64,000 nucleotides of DNA from Nocardia panacis (lineage in GTDB: Bacteria; Actinomycetota; Actinomycetes; Mycobacteriales; Mycobacteriaceae). Below are positions 56,364 to 64,000 of the stretch, in pieces; within the stretch, counting starts at the first letter, position 1, and each line of letters starts with the position of its first letter. The notes beneath the pieces were generated by a model that ran no database searches, was not told where the DNA came from, and worked only from the letters and a program-made list of their open reading frames with translations. A program made the translations under genes and the position numbers. Where the stretch lies: contig NZ_QZFU01000029.1 of the NCBI RefSeq assembly GCF_003598715.1, positions 479,050 to 543,049 of the forward strand. The letters are read 5' to 3'.

Positions 56364-58004
56364 ATGGCGGAGCTGACGATCTCCTCCGACGAGATCCGTA
56401 GCGCGATCGAGAGCTACACCCAGAGCTACACCCCCGAGACCTCCATCGAAGAAGTCGGTGTGGTCACCGACACCAGCGACGGCATCGCGCACGTCTCCGG
56501 CCTGCCCTCGGCGATGGCCAACGAGCTGCTCGAGTTCCCCGGCGGCGTGCTCGGCGTCGCGCTCAACCTCGAGGATCGCGAGATCGGCGCGGTCATCCTC
56601 GGCGAGTACGCCGAGATCGAGGAGGGCCAGGAGGTCCGCCGCACCGGTGACGTGCTCTCGGTGCCGGTCGGCGACAAGTTCCTCGGCCGCGTGGTCAACC
56701 CGCTCGGTCAGCCGATCGACGGTCTGGGCGAGATCGCGGCCGAGGGCCAGCGCGTGCTGGAACTGCAGGCCGCGACGGTGCTCGAGCGTCAGCCGGTCGA
56801 GGAGCCGATGGCCACCGGCATCACCGCCATCGACGCGCTCACCGCGATCGGCCGCGGTCAGCGTCAGCTGATCATCGGCGACCGCAAGACCGGCAAGACC
56901 GCGGTCTGCATCGACGCCATCCTGAACCAGAAGGCGGCCTGGGAGTCCGGCGACGAGAAGAAGCAGATGCGCTGCATCTACGTCGCGATCGGCCAGAAGG
57001 GTTCCACCATCGCGGGCGTCAAGGCCGCGCTCGAGGCGCACGGCGCGATGGAGTACACCACCATCGTCGCGGCCCCCGCCTCGGATTCCGCCGGCTTCAA
57101 GTGGCTCGCGCCCTACACCGGTTCGGCCATCGGCCAGCACTGGATGTACCAGGGCAAGCACGTCCTGATCGTGTTCGACGACCTGACCAAGCAGGCCGAG
57201 GCGTACCGCGCGATCTCGCTGCTGCTGCGCCGCCCGCCGGGCCGCGAGGCGTACCCGGGCGACGTGTTCTACCTGCATTCGCGGCTGCTGGAGCGCTGCG
57301 CGAAGCTGTCCGACGCGATGGGCGCCGGCTCCATGACGGGTCTGCCGATCATCGAGACCAAGGCCAATGACATCTCGGCCTTCATCCCGACCAACGTCAT
57401 CTCCATCACCGACGGCCAGGTCTTCCTCGAGTCGGACCTGTTCAACAAGGGTGTCCGCCCGGCCATCAACGTCGGCACCTCGGTCTCCCGCGTCGGTGGC
57501 GCGGCCCAGACCAAGGCCATGAAGAAGGTCGCCGGTTCGCTGCGTCTGGAAATGGCCCAGTACCGCGAGCTGGAGGCGTTCTCCGCCTTCGCCTCGGATC
57601 TGGACGCCGCCTCGCTGGCGCAGCTGGAGCGTGGCGCGCGCTGGGTGGAGCTGCTCAAGCAGGACCAGTACTCGCCGGTCGCGGTCGAGGATCAGATCGT
57701 GTCGATCTACCTGGTCGACGGCGGCCACTTCGATTCGGTCCCGGTCGGCGACGTGCGCCGGTTCAACGCGGAGCTGATCGAGGACCTGCACCGCAACGTG
57801 CCGGAGGCCTTCGAGGCGCTCGCCGGTGGCGCGAAGCCGCTCGACGGAGATGCCGCCGACCAGATCAAGGCCGCGACCGACAAGTTCAAACACGGCTTCC
57901 TCGCCTCCGACGGCAGCCGCGTGGTGAACGAACCCGCCGCGGGCGAACTCGCCCACGAAGAGGTCGAGTCGCTGTCGGTCACCCGCAAGCACCTCGAGAA
58001 GTAA
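56364..58004 (+). CDS. atpA: F1 ATP synthase subunit alpha
   Basis: 546-aa non-catalytic nucleotide-binding subunit. Walker A is IIGDRKTGKTAVCID, and the arginine finger lies in the AINVGTSVSRVGGAAQTKAM region (SVSRVG). An N-terminal MAELTISSDEIRSAIESY matches family starts, so ATG 56364 is used rather than ATG 56307. AGGAA upstream serves as a modest Shine-Dalgarno. Confidence 0.97.
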   Translation: MAELTISSDEIRSAIESYTQSYTPETSIEEVGVVTDTSDGIAHVSGLPSAMANELLEFPGGVLGVALNLEDREIGAVILGEYAEIEEGQEVRRTGDVLSVPVGDKFLGRVVNPLGQPIDGLGEIAAEGQRVLELQAATVLERQPVEEPMATGITAIDALTAIGRGQRQLIIGDRKTGKTAVCIDAILNQKAAWESGDEKKQMRCIYVAIGQKGSTIAGVKAALEAHGAMEYTTIVAAPASDSAGFKWLAPYTGSAIGQHWMYQGKHVLIVFDDLTKQAEAYRAISLLLRRPPGREAYPGDVFYLHSRLLERCAKLSDAMGAGSMTGLPIIETKANDISAFIPTNVISITDGQVFLESDLFNKGVRPAINVGTSVSRVGGAAQTKAMKKVAGSLRLEMAQYRELEAFSAFASDLDAASLAQLERGARWVELLKQDQYSPVAVEDQIVSIYLVDGGHFDSVPVGDVRRFNAELIEDLHRNVPEAFEALAGGAKPLDGDAADQIKAATDKFKHGFLASDGSRVVNEPAAGELAHEEVESLSVTRKHLEK

Positions 58005-58057
58005 GAGCGGTCGACCGATGTGTGCTACGAATCTCGCGAACGAAGGGAGGGTGACCC

Positions 58058-59029
58058 GTGGCCAGCTTGCGTGAATTGCGCTCCCGCATTCGTGGTGTGA
58101 ATTCGATCAAGAAGATCACCAAGGCTCAGGAGCTGATCGCCACCTCGCGCATCTCCAAGGCGCAGGCCAGGGTGGCCGCGGCCAAGCCGTACGCCGTCGA
58201 GATCACCAAGGTGCTCGGCGAGTTGGCGGGCGCCTCCAAGAGTCTGTCGCATCCGCTGCTGACCGAGCGGGAGAACCCGCGTCGGGCCGCCGTGCTGGTC
58301 ATCACCAGCGACAGCGGTATGTGCGGCGGCTACAACTCCAATGTGCTCAGGCGGGCCGAGGAGTTGATGACCACCCTGCGCGGCGAGGGCAAGGAGCCGG
58401 TGCTCTACGTCATGGGCAGCAAGGGCCTGACGTACTACACCTTCCGCAACCGCGCCCCGATCGCCTCGTGGACCGGGTTCTCCCAGCAGCCGAACTACAC
58501 CGATGCCTCGGCCGCGTGCCTGCATCTGGTGGCAGGCTTCATGGCCGGTTCCGACGGTGCGGTGCCCGCCCCGAACGGGACCGGCGATATCGAGGGCTTC
58601 GACGAATTGCACATCGTCTACACGCGTTTCGTGTCGATGCTGACGCAGTCGCCCGAGGTGCGCCGCCTGGCCCCGATCCAGGTGAGCTTCGTCGAGGAGA
58701 ACTTCGACATGGGCGCGGACCCGCTGACGGTTTCGCCGACGGCGCAGATCCAGGCCCAATACGAATTCGAGCCCGACGCCGATGTACTGCTGGGGGCGCT
58801 GCTGCCCAAGTACATCAATACGCGTATCTACGCGTCGTTGCTCGAGGCAGCGGCATCCGAGTCCGCGGCTCGGCGCACCGCAATGAAGGCGGCCACCGAT
58901 AACGCCAACGAACTGGCCAGTGTGCTCTCGCGCCAGGCGAATTCGGTGCGGCAGGCCCAGATCACGCAGGAAATCAGCGAAATCGTCGGCGGCGTGAACG
59001 CGCTGGCGTCGAGCTCGGACCGCGACTAA
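58058..59029 (+). CDS. atpG: F1 ATP synthase subunit gamma
   Basis: 323-aa central shaft. The N-terminal coiled-coil helix begins ASLRELRSRIRGVNSIKKIT and the C-terminal helix is AMKAATDNANELASVLSRQA followed by ITQEISEIVGG, the two family signatures. GTG 58058 follows GGGAGGGTG. The middle (about 190-230) has an actinobacterial insertion-type loop between GDIEGFDELH and RRLAPIQ. Confidence 0.96.
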   Translation: MASLRELRSRIRGVNSIKKITKAQELIATSRISKAQARVAAAKPYAVEITKVLGELAGASKSLSHPLLTERENPRRAAVLVITSDSGMCGGYNSNVLRRAEELMTTLRGEGKEPVLYVMGSKGLTYYTFRNRAPIASWTGFSQQPNYTDASAACLHLVAGFMAGSDGAVPAPNGTGDIEGFDELHIVYTRFVSMLTQSPEVRRLAPIQVSFVEENFDMGADPLTVSPTAQIQAQYEFEPDADVLLGALLPKYINTRIYASLLEAAASESAARRTAMKAATDNANELASVLSRQANSVRQAQITQEISEIVGGVNALASSSDRD

Positions 59030-59048
59030 GCGCAAAAGGAACCAATCA

Positions 59049-60497
59049 ATGACCGCAGCTGTCACACAAGACAACACGAGTCGGACCGGCGCGGCCGCAG
59101 GGCGCGTCGTCCGAGTCATCGGCCCCGTCGTCGACGTGGAGTTCCCTCGTGGCTCCATTCCCGAACTGTTCAACGCGCTGCACGCCGACATCACCCTGCC
59201 GTCGGTGGCCAAGACCCTGACCCTCGAGGTCGCCCAGCACCTCGGCGACAACATCGTGCGCACCATCTCGATGCAGCCGACCGACGGCCTGGTCCGCGGC
59301 GCGACCGTGACCGACACCGGCAAGCCGATCTCGGTGCCGGTCGGTGACGTCGTCAAGGGGCACGTGTTCAACGCGCTGGGCGACTGCCTGGACGCGCCGG
59401 GCACCGGCCGCGACGGCGAGCAGTGGGGCATCCACCGCAAGCCGCCGTCATTCGATCAGCTCGAGGGCAAGACCGAACTGCTCGAAACCGGCATCAAGGT
59501 GATCGACCTGCTGACCCCCTATGTGAAGGGCGGCAAGATCGGTCTGTTCGGTGGCGCCGGTGTCGGCAAGACCGTGCTCATCCAGGAGATGATCACCCGT
59601 ATCGCGCGCGAGTTCTCCGGCACCTCGGTGTTCGCGGGCGTCGGTGAGCGCACCCGTGAGGGCACCGACCTGCACCTGGAGATGGAGGAGATGGGCGTCC
59701 TGCAGGACACCGCCCTCGTCTTCGGCCAGATGGACGAGCCGCCGGGCACCCGTATGCGCGTCGCGCTCTCGGCCCTGACCATGGCCGAGTACTTCCGCGA
59801 TGTGCAGCACCAGGACGTGCTGCTGTTCATCGACAACATCTTCCGGTTCACCCAGGCCGGTTCCGAGGTGTCGACCCTGCTGGGCCGCATGCCTTCGGCG
59901 GTCGGTTACCAGCCGACGCTGGCCGACGAGATGGGTGAGCTGCAGGAGCGCATCACCTCCACCCGCGGCCGGTCGATCACCTCGCTGCAGGCCATCTACG
60001 TGCCCGCCGACGACTACACCGACCCGGCGCCGGCGACCACCTTCGCCCACCTCGACGCGACGACCGAGCTTTCCCGCCCGATCTCGCAGAAGGGCATCTA
60101 CCCGGCCGTCGACCCGCTGACCTCGACCTCCCGCATCCTGGAGGCCTCGATCGTCGGCGCTCGGCACTTCGCGGTGGCCAACGAGGTCAAGCGCATCCTG
60201 CAGAAGTACAAGGAACTGCAGGACATCATCGCCATCCTCGGCATGGACGAACTCTCCGAGGAGGACAAGGTCCTCGTCGGCCGCGCCCGCCGCCTGGAGA
60301 AGTTCCTCGGTCAGAACTTCATCGTGGCCGAGAAGTTCACCGGCCAGCCGGGTTCGGTGGTGCCGCTCGAGCAGACCGTCGACGATTTCGACCGGGTCTG
60401 CAAGGGCGAGTTCGACCACTTCCCGGAGCAGGCGTTCAACTCCTGCGGTGGTCTCGACGATGTCGAGAAGGCCGCCAAGAAGATCGCCGGAAAGTAG
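59049..60497 (+). CDS. atpD: F1 ATP synthase subunit beta
   Basis: 482-aa catalytic subunit. Walker A is GLFGGAGVGKTVLIQEM, the catalytic Glu region GERTREGTDLHLEM, Walker B DVLLFIDNIFRFTQAG, and the DELSEED motif appears as MDELSEEDKVLV. It starts at ATG 59049 after an AAAGGA site. Highly conserved and suitable for checking the species by identity search. Confidence 0.98.
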   Translation: MTAAVTQDNTSRTGAAAGRVVRVIGPVVDVEFPRGSIPELFNALHADITLPSVAKTLTLEVAQHLGDNIVRTISMQPTDGLVRGATVTDTGKPISVPVGDVVKGHVFNALGDCLDAPGTGRDGEQWGIHRKPPSFDQLEGKTELLETGIKVIDLLTPYVKGGKIGLFGGAGVGKTVLIQEMITRIAREFSGTSVFAGVGERTREGTDLHLEMEEMGVLQDTALVFGQMDEPPGTRMRVALSALTMAEYFRDVQHQDVLLFIDNIFRFTQAGSEVSTLLGRMPSAVGYQPTLADEMGELQERITSTRGRSITSLQAIYVPADDYTDPAPATTFAHLDATTELSRPISQKGIYPAVDPLTSTSRILEASIVGARHFAVANEVKRILQKYKELQDIIAILGMDELSEEDKVLVGRARRLEKFLGQNFIVAEKFTGQPGSVVPLEQTVDDFDRVCKGEFDHFPEQAFNSCGGLDDVEKAAKKIAGK

Positions 60498-60505
60498 TGT
60501 CACCG

Positions 60506-60883
60506 ATGGCGGAGATGTCAGTGGATCTGGTCGCGATCGAGCGCGAGCTCTGGTCCGGTCAGGCGACGTTCGTCAGCGCGCAGACCACCGAGGGGCAGAT
60601 CGGCATCATGCCCGGTCACGAGCCGCTGCTCGGCCAGTTGGTCGAGGGCGGCATCGTGAGCATCGTGCCGGTCGAGGGTGAGCGCATCATCGCGGCGGTG
60701 CACGGCGGCTTCTTCTCGGTGACCGCCACTTCGGTTCGCGTGCTGGCCGAATCGGCCGAGTTCGCCGCCGAGGTGGATGTCGAGGCGGCCAGGCAGGTAC
60801 TGTCCGATGCCAATGCCTCCGATGAGGAGCAGAAGGCGGCACAGGCGCGGGTGCGGGCGGTCGAGCAGACCGCGAATGCGTAG
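60506..60883 (+). CDS. atpC: F1 ATP synthase subunit epsilon
   Basis: 125-aa rotor subunit that inhibits ATP hydrolysis. The beta-sandwich part is VSAQTTEGQIGIMPGHEPLLGQLVEGG with HGGFFSVTATSVRVLAESAE. A C-terminal helix pair is short but present (AARQVLSDANASDEEQKAAQ). ATG 60506 (MAEMSVDL) matches family starts; a GTG at 60497 overlapping the atpD stop is possible. Last gene of the operon, followed by a strong hairpin. Confidence 0.95.
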   Translation: MAEMSVDLVAIERELWSGQATFVSAQTTEGQIGIMPGHEPLLGQLVEGGIVSIVPVEGERIIAAVHGGFFSVTATSVRVLAESAEFAAEVDVEAARQVLSDANASDEEQKAAQARVRAVEQTANA

Positions 60884-60920
60884 CTGGTCGAAGTAGCTGG
60901 ACAACGAAATAGCGGTAGCA

Positions 60921-60955
60921 CTGCCGGTGGCCCCGCCTCGATGGGCCACCGGCAG
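60921..60955 (+). terminator. 13-bp hairpin ending the ATP synthase operon
   Basis: CTGCCGGTGGCCC (60921-60933) pairs perfectly with GGGCCACCGGCAG (60943-60955) around a 9-base loop, 38 bases after atpC. Confidence 0.88.
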
Positions 60956-61086
60956 TCCCGTATCCGCGGCAGTGTGAAAGATTCGCAGTGCAGAAGACAC
61001 AGCCGCCCCATTTGTAAACTCGGTCCCGTGGTTGAATGACGGCGAGGTTTCGAGGGCGCGGCGGCTTAACGAAGGGACGGACGGCA

Positions 61087-61515
61087 TTGCGAACCGGGAT
61101 GGTGCTGTTGTTCATTCTGGTGCTGCTGCTCGTAATCCTGGCCCTGGCCTCCACCTACCGCCTGATCATGCTCCGTCGCGGTGGGACCGCGGCCATTCTT
61201 CGGGTGCTGCCCGCCAAGGGCGGTCAGGGTTGGCGGCACGGGCTGATTCGCTACGACGAGGATCGGCTCGTTTTCTACAAACTCTCCAGTCTGAAACTCG
61301 GACCCGATTCCACGATTCGCCGTCAGGGCATCGAGATCGGTGATCGGCGCGGCCCGCGCGGCGACGAGTACGACATCATGACCGACGAGATAGCCGTCAT
61401 CGCCGTCTCCGACAGCGATGGCAGTTTCGAATTGGCCCTCGATCGGGGTTCGCTGGCGGCATTTCTGTCCTGGGTGGAGTCGCGCCCCTCGGATCGGACC
61501 CGCAGACTGCGCTGA
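61087..61515 (+). CDS. DUF2550 family protein
   Basis: 142-aa protein of the actinobacterial DUF2550 family, position equivalent to Rv1312 after the ATP synthase genes. A single N-terminal membrane helix (MVLLFILVLLLVILALASTYRL; core LLFILVLLLVILALASTY) anchors a cytoplasmic or external beta-rich domain with WRHGLIRYDEDRLVFYKLSS and a DEIAVIAVSDSDGSFELALDRGSL C-terminus. TTG 61087 follows AAGGGA; ATG 61099 (MVLLF) and ATG 61036 are alternatives. Its function is unknown. Confidence 0.85.
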   Translation: MRTGMVLLFILVLLLVILALASTYRLIMLRRGGTAAILRVLPAKGGQGWRHGLIRYDEDRLVFYKLSSLKLGPDSTIRRQGIEIGDRRGPRGDEYDIMTDEIAVIAVSDSDGSFELALDRGSLAAFLSWVESRPSDRTRRLR

Positions 61516-61534
61516 CTGTCGGACCGAAGTTGCG

Positions 61535-61650
61535 GACTGTGTCGACGGTGTCTGGCTCGGACCAAGGACTGTGTCGACGGTGTCTGGCTCGGACCAAGGA
61601 CTGCGTCGACGGTGTCTGGCTCGGACTGAAGACTGCGTCGACGGTGTCTG
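61535..61650. repeat. 32-bp tandem repeat array (about 3.6 copies)
   Basis: Units begin at 61535, 61567, 61599 and 61631 with exact 32-bp spacing. The shared start is GACTG(T/C)GTCGACGGTGTC. Copies 1 and 2 are identical; copies 3 and 4 differ at a few positions. Each contains the GTCGAC palindrome. Intergenic, 20 bases after the DUF2550 stop. Confidence 0.95.
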
Positions 61651-61690
61651 ATGGGGCGACTGCGTCGCCCGTGCCCGATAGGGTTGTGGT

Positions 61691-62275
61691 GTGAGTGTGC
61701 ATCTGACACGGATCTATACCCGGACCGGAGACGACGGGACCACCGGTCTCAGCGATTTCTCGCGGGTGTCGAAGACGGATGCGCGGCTGGTCGCCTACGC
61801 CGACTGCGATGAGACCAATGCCGCACTCGGCGTCGCGCTCGCGCTGGGACAGCCGGGGGAGTCGATACTCGCGGTACTGCGCCAGGTCCAGAACGACCTG
61901 TTCGATGCGGGCGCGGATCTGTCGACGCCCATTGTGGCCGAGCCGAAGTATCCGCCGCTGCGCATCACCCAGTCCTATATCGATCGGCTGGAGGGCTGGT
62001 GCGACGAGTTCAATGCCGAACTGCCGCCGCTGAACTCGTTTATCCTGCCCGGTGGCACCCCGCTGGCCGCGCTGCTGCACACCGCGCGCACGGTGGCCCG
62101 CCGCGCGGAACGATCGGCTTGGGCCGCGCTCGACGCGCATCCGGACGATACGTCCGCGCTGCCGGCGAAATATCTCAACCGACTCTCGGATCTGCTGTTC
62201 ATCCTGAGTCGGGCGGCCAATCCCGGCGGCGATGTGCTGTGGCGTCCGGGGGCCGCGCAGACCGAAGGTGCGTGA
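61691..62275 (+). CDS. PduO-type cob(I)alamin adenosyltransferase
   Basis: 194-aa ATP:corrinoid adenosyltransferase producing adenosylcobalamin. The N-terminal ATP-binding motif is TRIYTRTGDDGTTGL, with the conserved ADCDETNAALG, FILPGGTPLAALLHTARTVARRAER and the C-terminal YLNRLSDLLFILSR. GTG 61691. This cofactor is needed by IcmF and methylmalonyl-CoA mutase. In M. tuberculosis the homologue lies at the same place before murA. Confidence 0.94.
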   Translation: MSVHLTRIYTRTGDDGTTGLSDFSRVSKTDARLVAYADCDETNAALGVALALGQPGESILAVLRQVQNDLFDAGADLSTPIVAEPKYPPLRITQSYIDRLEGWCDEFNAELPPLNSFILPGGTPLAALLHTARTVARRAERSAWAALDAHPDDTSALPAKYLNRLSDLLFILSRAANPGGDVLWRPGAAQTEGA

Positions 62276-62396
62276 AATCCCGAAATCTCGGGTATGTCCC
62301 GCAGGTGTGACGCCGAACTGACCCGGCACGCGTACCAGCAGGGCGCGTCCCCACTATCCTTGCACGCAACGGTGCGCCAATACGCGGAGAGGCGGC

Positions 62397-63656
62397 ATGG
62401 AAAGGTTTTTGGTAACGGGCGGAAATCGGCTCGTTGGTGAGGTCACGGTCGGGGGTGCGAAGAACAGCGTCCTCAAGTTGATGGCCGCCGCCCTCTTGGC
62501 CGAGGGCACCACCACGATCACGAACTGCCCGGACATCCTCGATGTGCCGCTGATGGCCGATGTGCTGCGCGGACTCGGATGCGATGTCGGCGTCGACGGC
62601 GGGACGGTCACCATCACCACCCCCGCCGAACCCAAGTATCACGCGGACTTCCCGGCCGTCACGCAGTTCCGCGCGTCGGTCTGTGTACTCGGCCCGTTGA
62701 TGGCCCGCTGCAAGCGCGCGGTGGTCGCGCTGCCCGGTGGCGATGCGATCGGTTCACGGCCGCTGGATATGCACCAGGCGGGTTTGCGTCTGCTCGGCGC
62801 GACGAGCGAGATCGAGCACGGCTGCCTGGTTGCCCGCGCCGATGAATTGCAGGGCGCGCGCATTCGGCTCGACTTCCCGTCCGTCGGGGCCACGGAGAAC
62901 ATCCTGATGGCGGCGGTGCTGGCCGAGGGGGAGACGGTGCTCGACAACGCCGCCCGCGAACCCGACATCGTGGACCTGTGCACCATGCTGGTGAGCATGG
63001 GGGCGCGGATCAGCGGCGCGGGCACCTCGGTGCTCACCATCGAGGGGGTCGAGCGTTTGTCGCCGACCACGCACCGGGTCATCGGCGACCGCATCGTGGC
63101 GGCGACGTGGGGGATCGCCGCGGCGATGACGATGGGGGATGTGCGGGTCACCGGGATCAATCCGAAGCACCTGTCGCTGGTCCTGGACAAGCTGCGCTCG
63201 GCGGGCGCGCGAATCTCGTTCGAGCAGGACGGGTTTCGCGTCGTGCAGGCGGATCGGCCGCGCGCGGTCAACTTCTCGACGCTGCCCTTTCCCGGCTTCC
63301 CGACCGACCTGCAGCCGATGGCCATCGGCCTGGCGGCCATCGCCGAGGGCACCTCGATGATCACCGAGAACATCTTCGAGGCGCGATTCCGCTTCGTGGA
63401 GGAGATGATTCGGCTCGGGGCCGATGCGCGGACCGATGGTCACCACGCGGTGGTGCGCGGAATTCCGCGACTGTCCAGTGCGCCGGTGTGGTCCTCGGAT
63501 ATTCGTGCGGGAGCCGGACTGGTACTGGCCGGTTTGGTCGCCGATGGCACCACCGAGGTGCACGACGTCTTCCACATCGACCGCGGCTACCCGAATTTCG
63601 TCGAGCAGCTCCAGGCGCTCGGCGGGGAGGTGCGCCGCGTCGGCGCACCGGAGTGA
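62397..63656 (+). CDS. murA: UDP-N-acetylglucosamine 1-carboxyvinyltransferase, Asp-type active site
   Basis: 419-aa enzyme for the first committed peptidoglycan step, adding enolpyruvate to UDP-GlcNAc. It has GGAKNSVLKLMAAALLAEG with the catalytic Lys/Asn, and the loop ALPGGDAIGSRPLDMH. In that loop Asp116 replaces the Cys that reacts with phosphoenolpyruvate and fosfomycin in most bacteria, as in mycobacterial MurA. The C-terminal signature region is GFPTDLQPMAIGLAAIAEGTS. ATG 62397 follows GAGAGG. The rRNA promoters begin 30 bases downstream. Confidence 0.97.
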   Translation: MERFLVTGGNRLVGEVTVGGAKNSVLKLMAAALLAEGTTTITNCPDILDVPLMADVLRGLGCDVGVDGGTVTITTPAEPKYHADFPAVTQFRASVCVLGPLMARCKRAVVALPGGDAIGSRPLDMHQAGLRLLGATSEIEHGCLVARADELQGARIRLDFPSVGATENILMAAVLAEGETVLDNAAREPDIVDLCTMLVSMGARISGAGTSVLTIEGVERLSPTTHRVIGDRIVAATWGIAAAMTMGDVRVTGINPKHLSLVLDKLRSAGARISFEQDGFRVVQADRPRAVNFSTLPFPGFPTDLQPMAIGLAAIAEGTSMITENIFEARFRFVEEMIRLGADARTDGHHAVVRGIPRLSSAPVWSSDIRAGAGLVLAGLVADGTTEVHDVFHIDRGYPNFVEQLQALGGEVRRVGAPE

Positions 63657-63684
63657 TGCCGAATTGCGTTCCTGACCAGGCGAT

Positions 63685-63713
63685 TTGACATCGGGAACGC
63701 AGACACGTAACTT
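63685..63713 (+). promoter_or_regulatory. rRNA operon promoter P1
   Basis: TTGACA (63685-63690), 17-base spacer, TAACTT (63708-63713). The -35 is the perfect consensus. It lies right after murA, as in the mycobacterial rrnA locus. Confidence 0.85.
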
Positions 63714-63835
63714 TTATCGAGTCAGAGCGACACGGACACCAACCTAGAGCTAAAGGGGCAGCGCCCCGAGGGCCTGGGAAACGAGGTAGTACGAGGAGCG
63801 CCTGGCGATCACACCGGCTCAAACGAGACCCTGAT

Positions 63836-63865
63836 TTGCGATCGGGATTACGGCTGAGCTAAGCT
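63836..63865 (+). promoter_or_regulatory. rRNA operon promoter P2
   Basis: TTGCGA (63836-63841), 18-base spacer, TAAGCT (63860-63865), 150 bases downstream of P1. Confidence 0.65.
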
Positions 63866-64000
63866 TGGAAAAGTTGCTTCACCGATCAATCGAGTTAATT
63901 CTTGTGATGATGGTGTGTGCGTGTGTTCTTTGAGAACTCAATAGTGTGTCGATGAATGTCAGTGCCAATTTTTTGGTTCCTTTCCTTCATACCCCCGTGT
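63866..64000 (+). other. Leader of an rRNA operon (16S gene begins beyond the window)
   Basis: Contains TGTTCTTTGAGAACTCAATA (63924-63943), the boxA-type antitermination element and following conserved leader sequence that precedes 16S rRNA in actinomycetes. GTTCT-TTG-AGAAC forms a small inverted repeat. No 16S sequence itself is present before base 64,000. Confidence 0.88.

Noticed and set aside
61535..61650. Repeat array considered as a CRISPR
   Set aside because: The 32-bp units are contiguous with no unique spacers, and no cas genes are present; it is a VNTR.

Overview
The window is very GC-rich actinobacterial chromosome, most likely from Nocardia or a close relative in the Mycobacteriales. 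The block argS-lysA-hom-thrC-thrB-rho / rpmE-prfA-prmC-tsaC-wecA-atpIBEFHAGDC-DUF2550-adenosyltransferase-murA-rRNA leader (about 26,200 to 64,000) follows the order known from Mycobacterium tuberculosis (Rv1292 to murA and the rrn operon). Twin features such as mycothiol-type enzymes, a zinc-binding L31, an Asp-type MurA, an IdeR-like iron box and many GTG/TTG starts fit the same order.

Layout. 1-8,228: end of a BenE-type transporter, a rhodanese-type sulfurtransferase, a small hypothetical protein, a SNF2 helicase coupled to a SWIM zinc-finger protein, a TetR regulator coupled to a metal/cobalamin-receptor-like protein, and an amidohydrolase. 8,317-17,250: fused isobutyryl-CoA mutase IcmF (minus) divergent from a complete distal valine-catabolism operon (mmsA, acyl-CoA dehydrogenase, 3-hydroxyisobutyryl-CoA hydrolase, 3-hydroxyisobutyrate dehydrogenase, enoyl-CoA hydratase); the divergent promoter region carries two copies of a GGACGTC-centred palindrome. 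17,251-25,413: Hsp70-like membrane protein, MarR regulator, tRNA-Cys, a ferric-iron ABC transporter behind an IdeR/DtxR-like box, a Tat-exported metallophosphoesterase with a decayed tandem copy, and a GntR regulator behind a 15-base G/C run. 26,003-35,284: tRNA-Arg, argS, the lysine/threonine genes and rho.

35,295-48,453 interrupts the usually adjacent rho and rpmE genes. It holds a tightly coupled minus-strand operon: carrier protein, luciferase-like flavin monooxygenase, cytochrome P450, stand-alone adenylation protein with no carrier domain, a C-(half C)-A-T-reductase NRPS, ThDP-dependent E1 alpha and E1 beta, and a DinB/mycothiol-type protein. Both adenylation domains read as valine-like from their specificity residues, and release is reductive. 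The simplest inference is a split aureusimine-type line that makes a Val-Val-like dipeptide aldehyde that may cyclise to a pyrazinone and then be oxidised; the E1 pair without E2/E3 is the unusual part. The operon has a near-consensus promoter with an inverted repeat at the expected transcript start, and a 23-bp tandem repeat lies upstream. This is the best candidate for an undescribed system in the window.

48,454-64,000: translation genes, cell-wall lipid carrier glycosyltransferase, the complete F1Fo ATP synthase operon with a strong terminator, a 32-bp VNTR array, a cobalamin adenosyltransferase, murA and the promoters/boxA leader of an rRNA operon whose 16S gene begins beyond the window.
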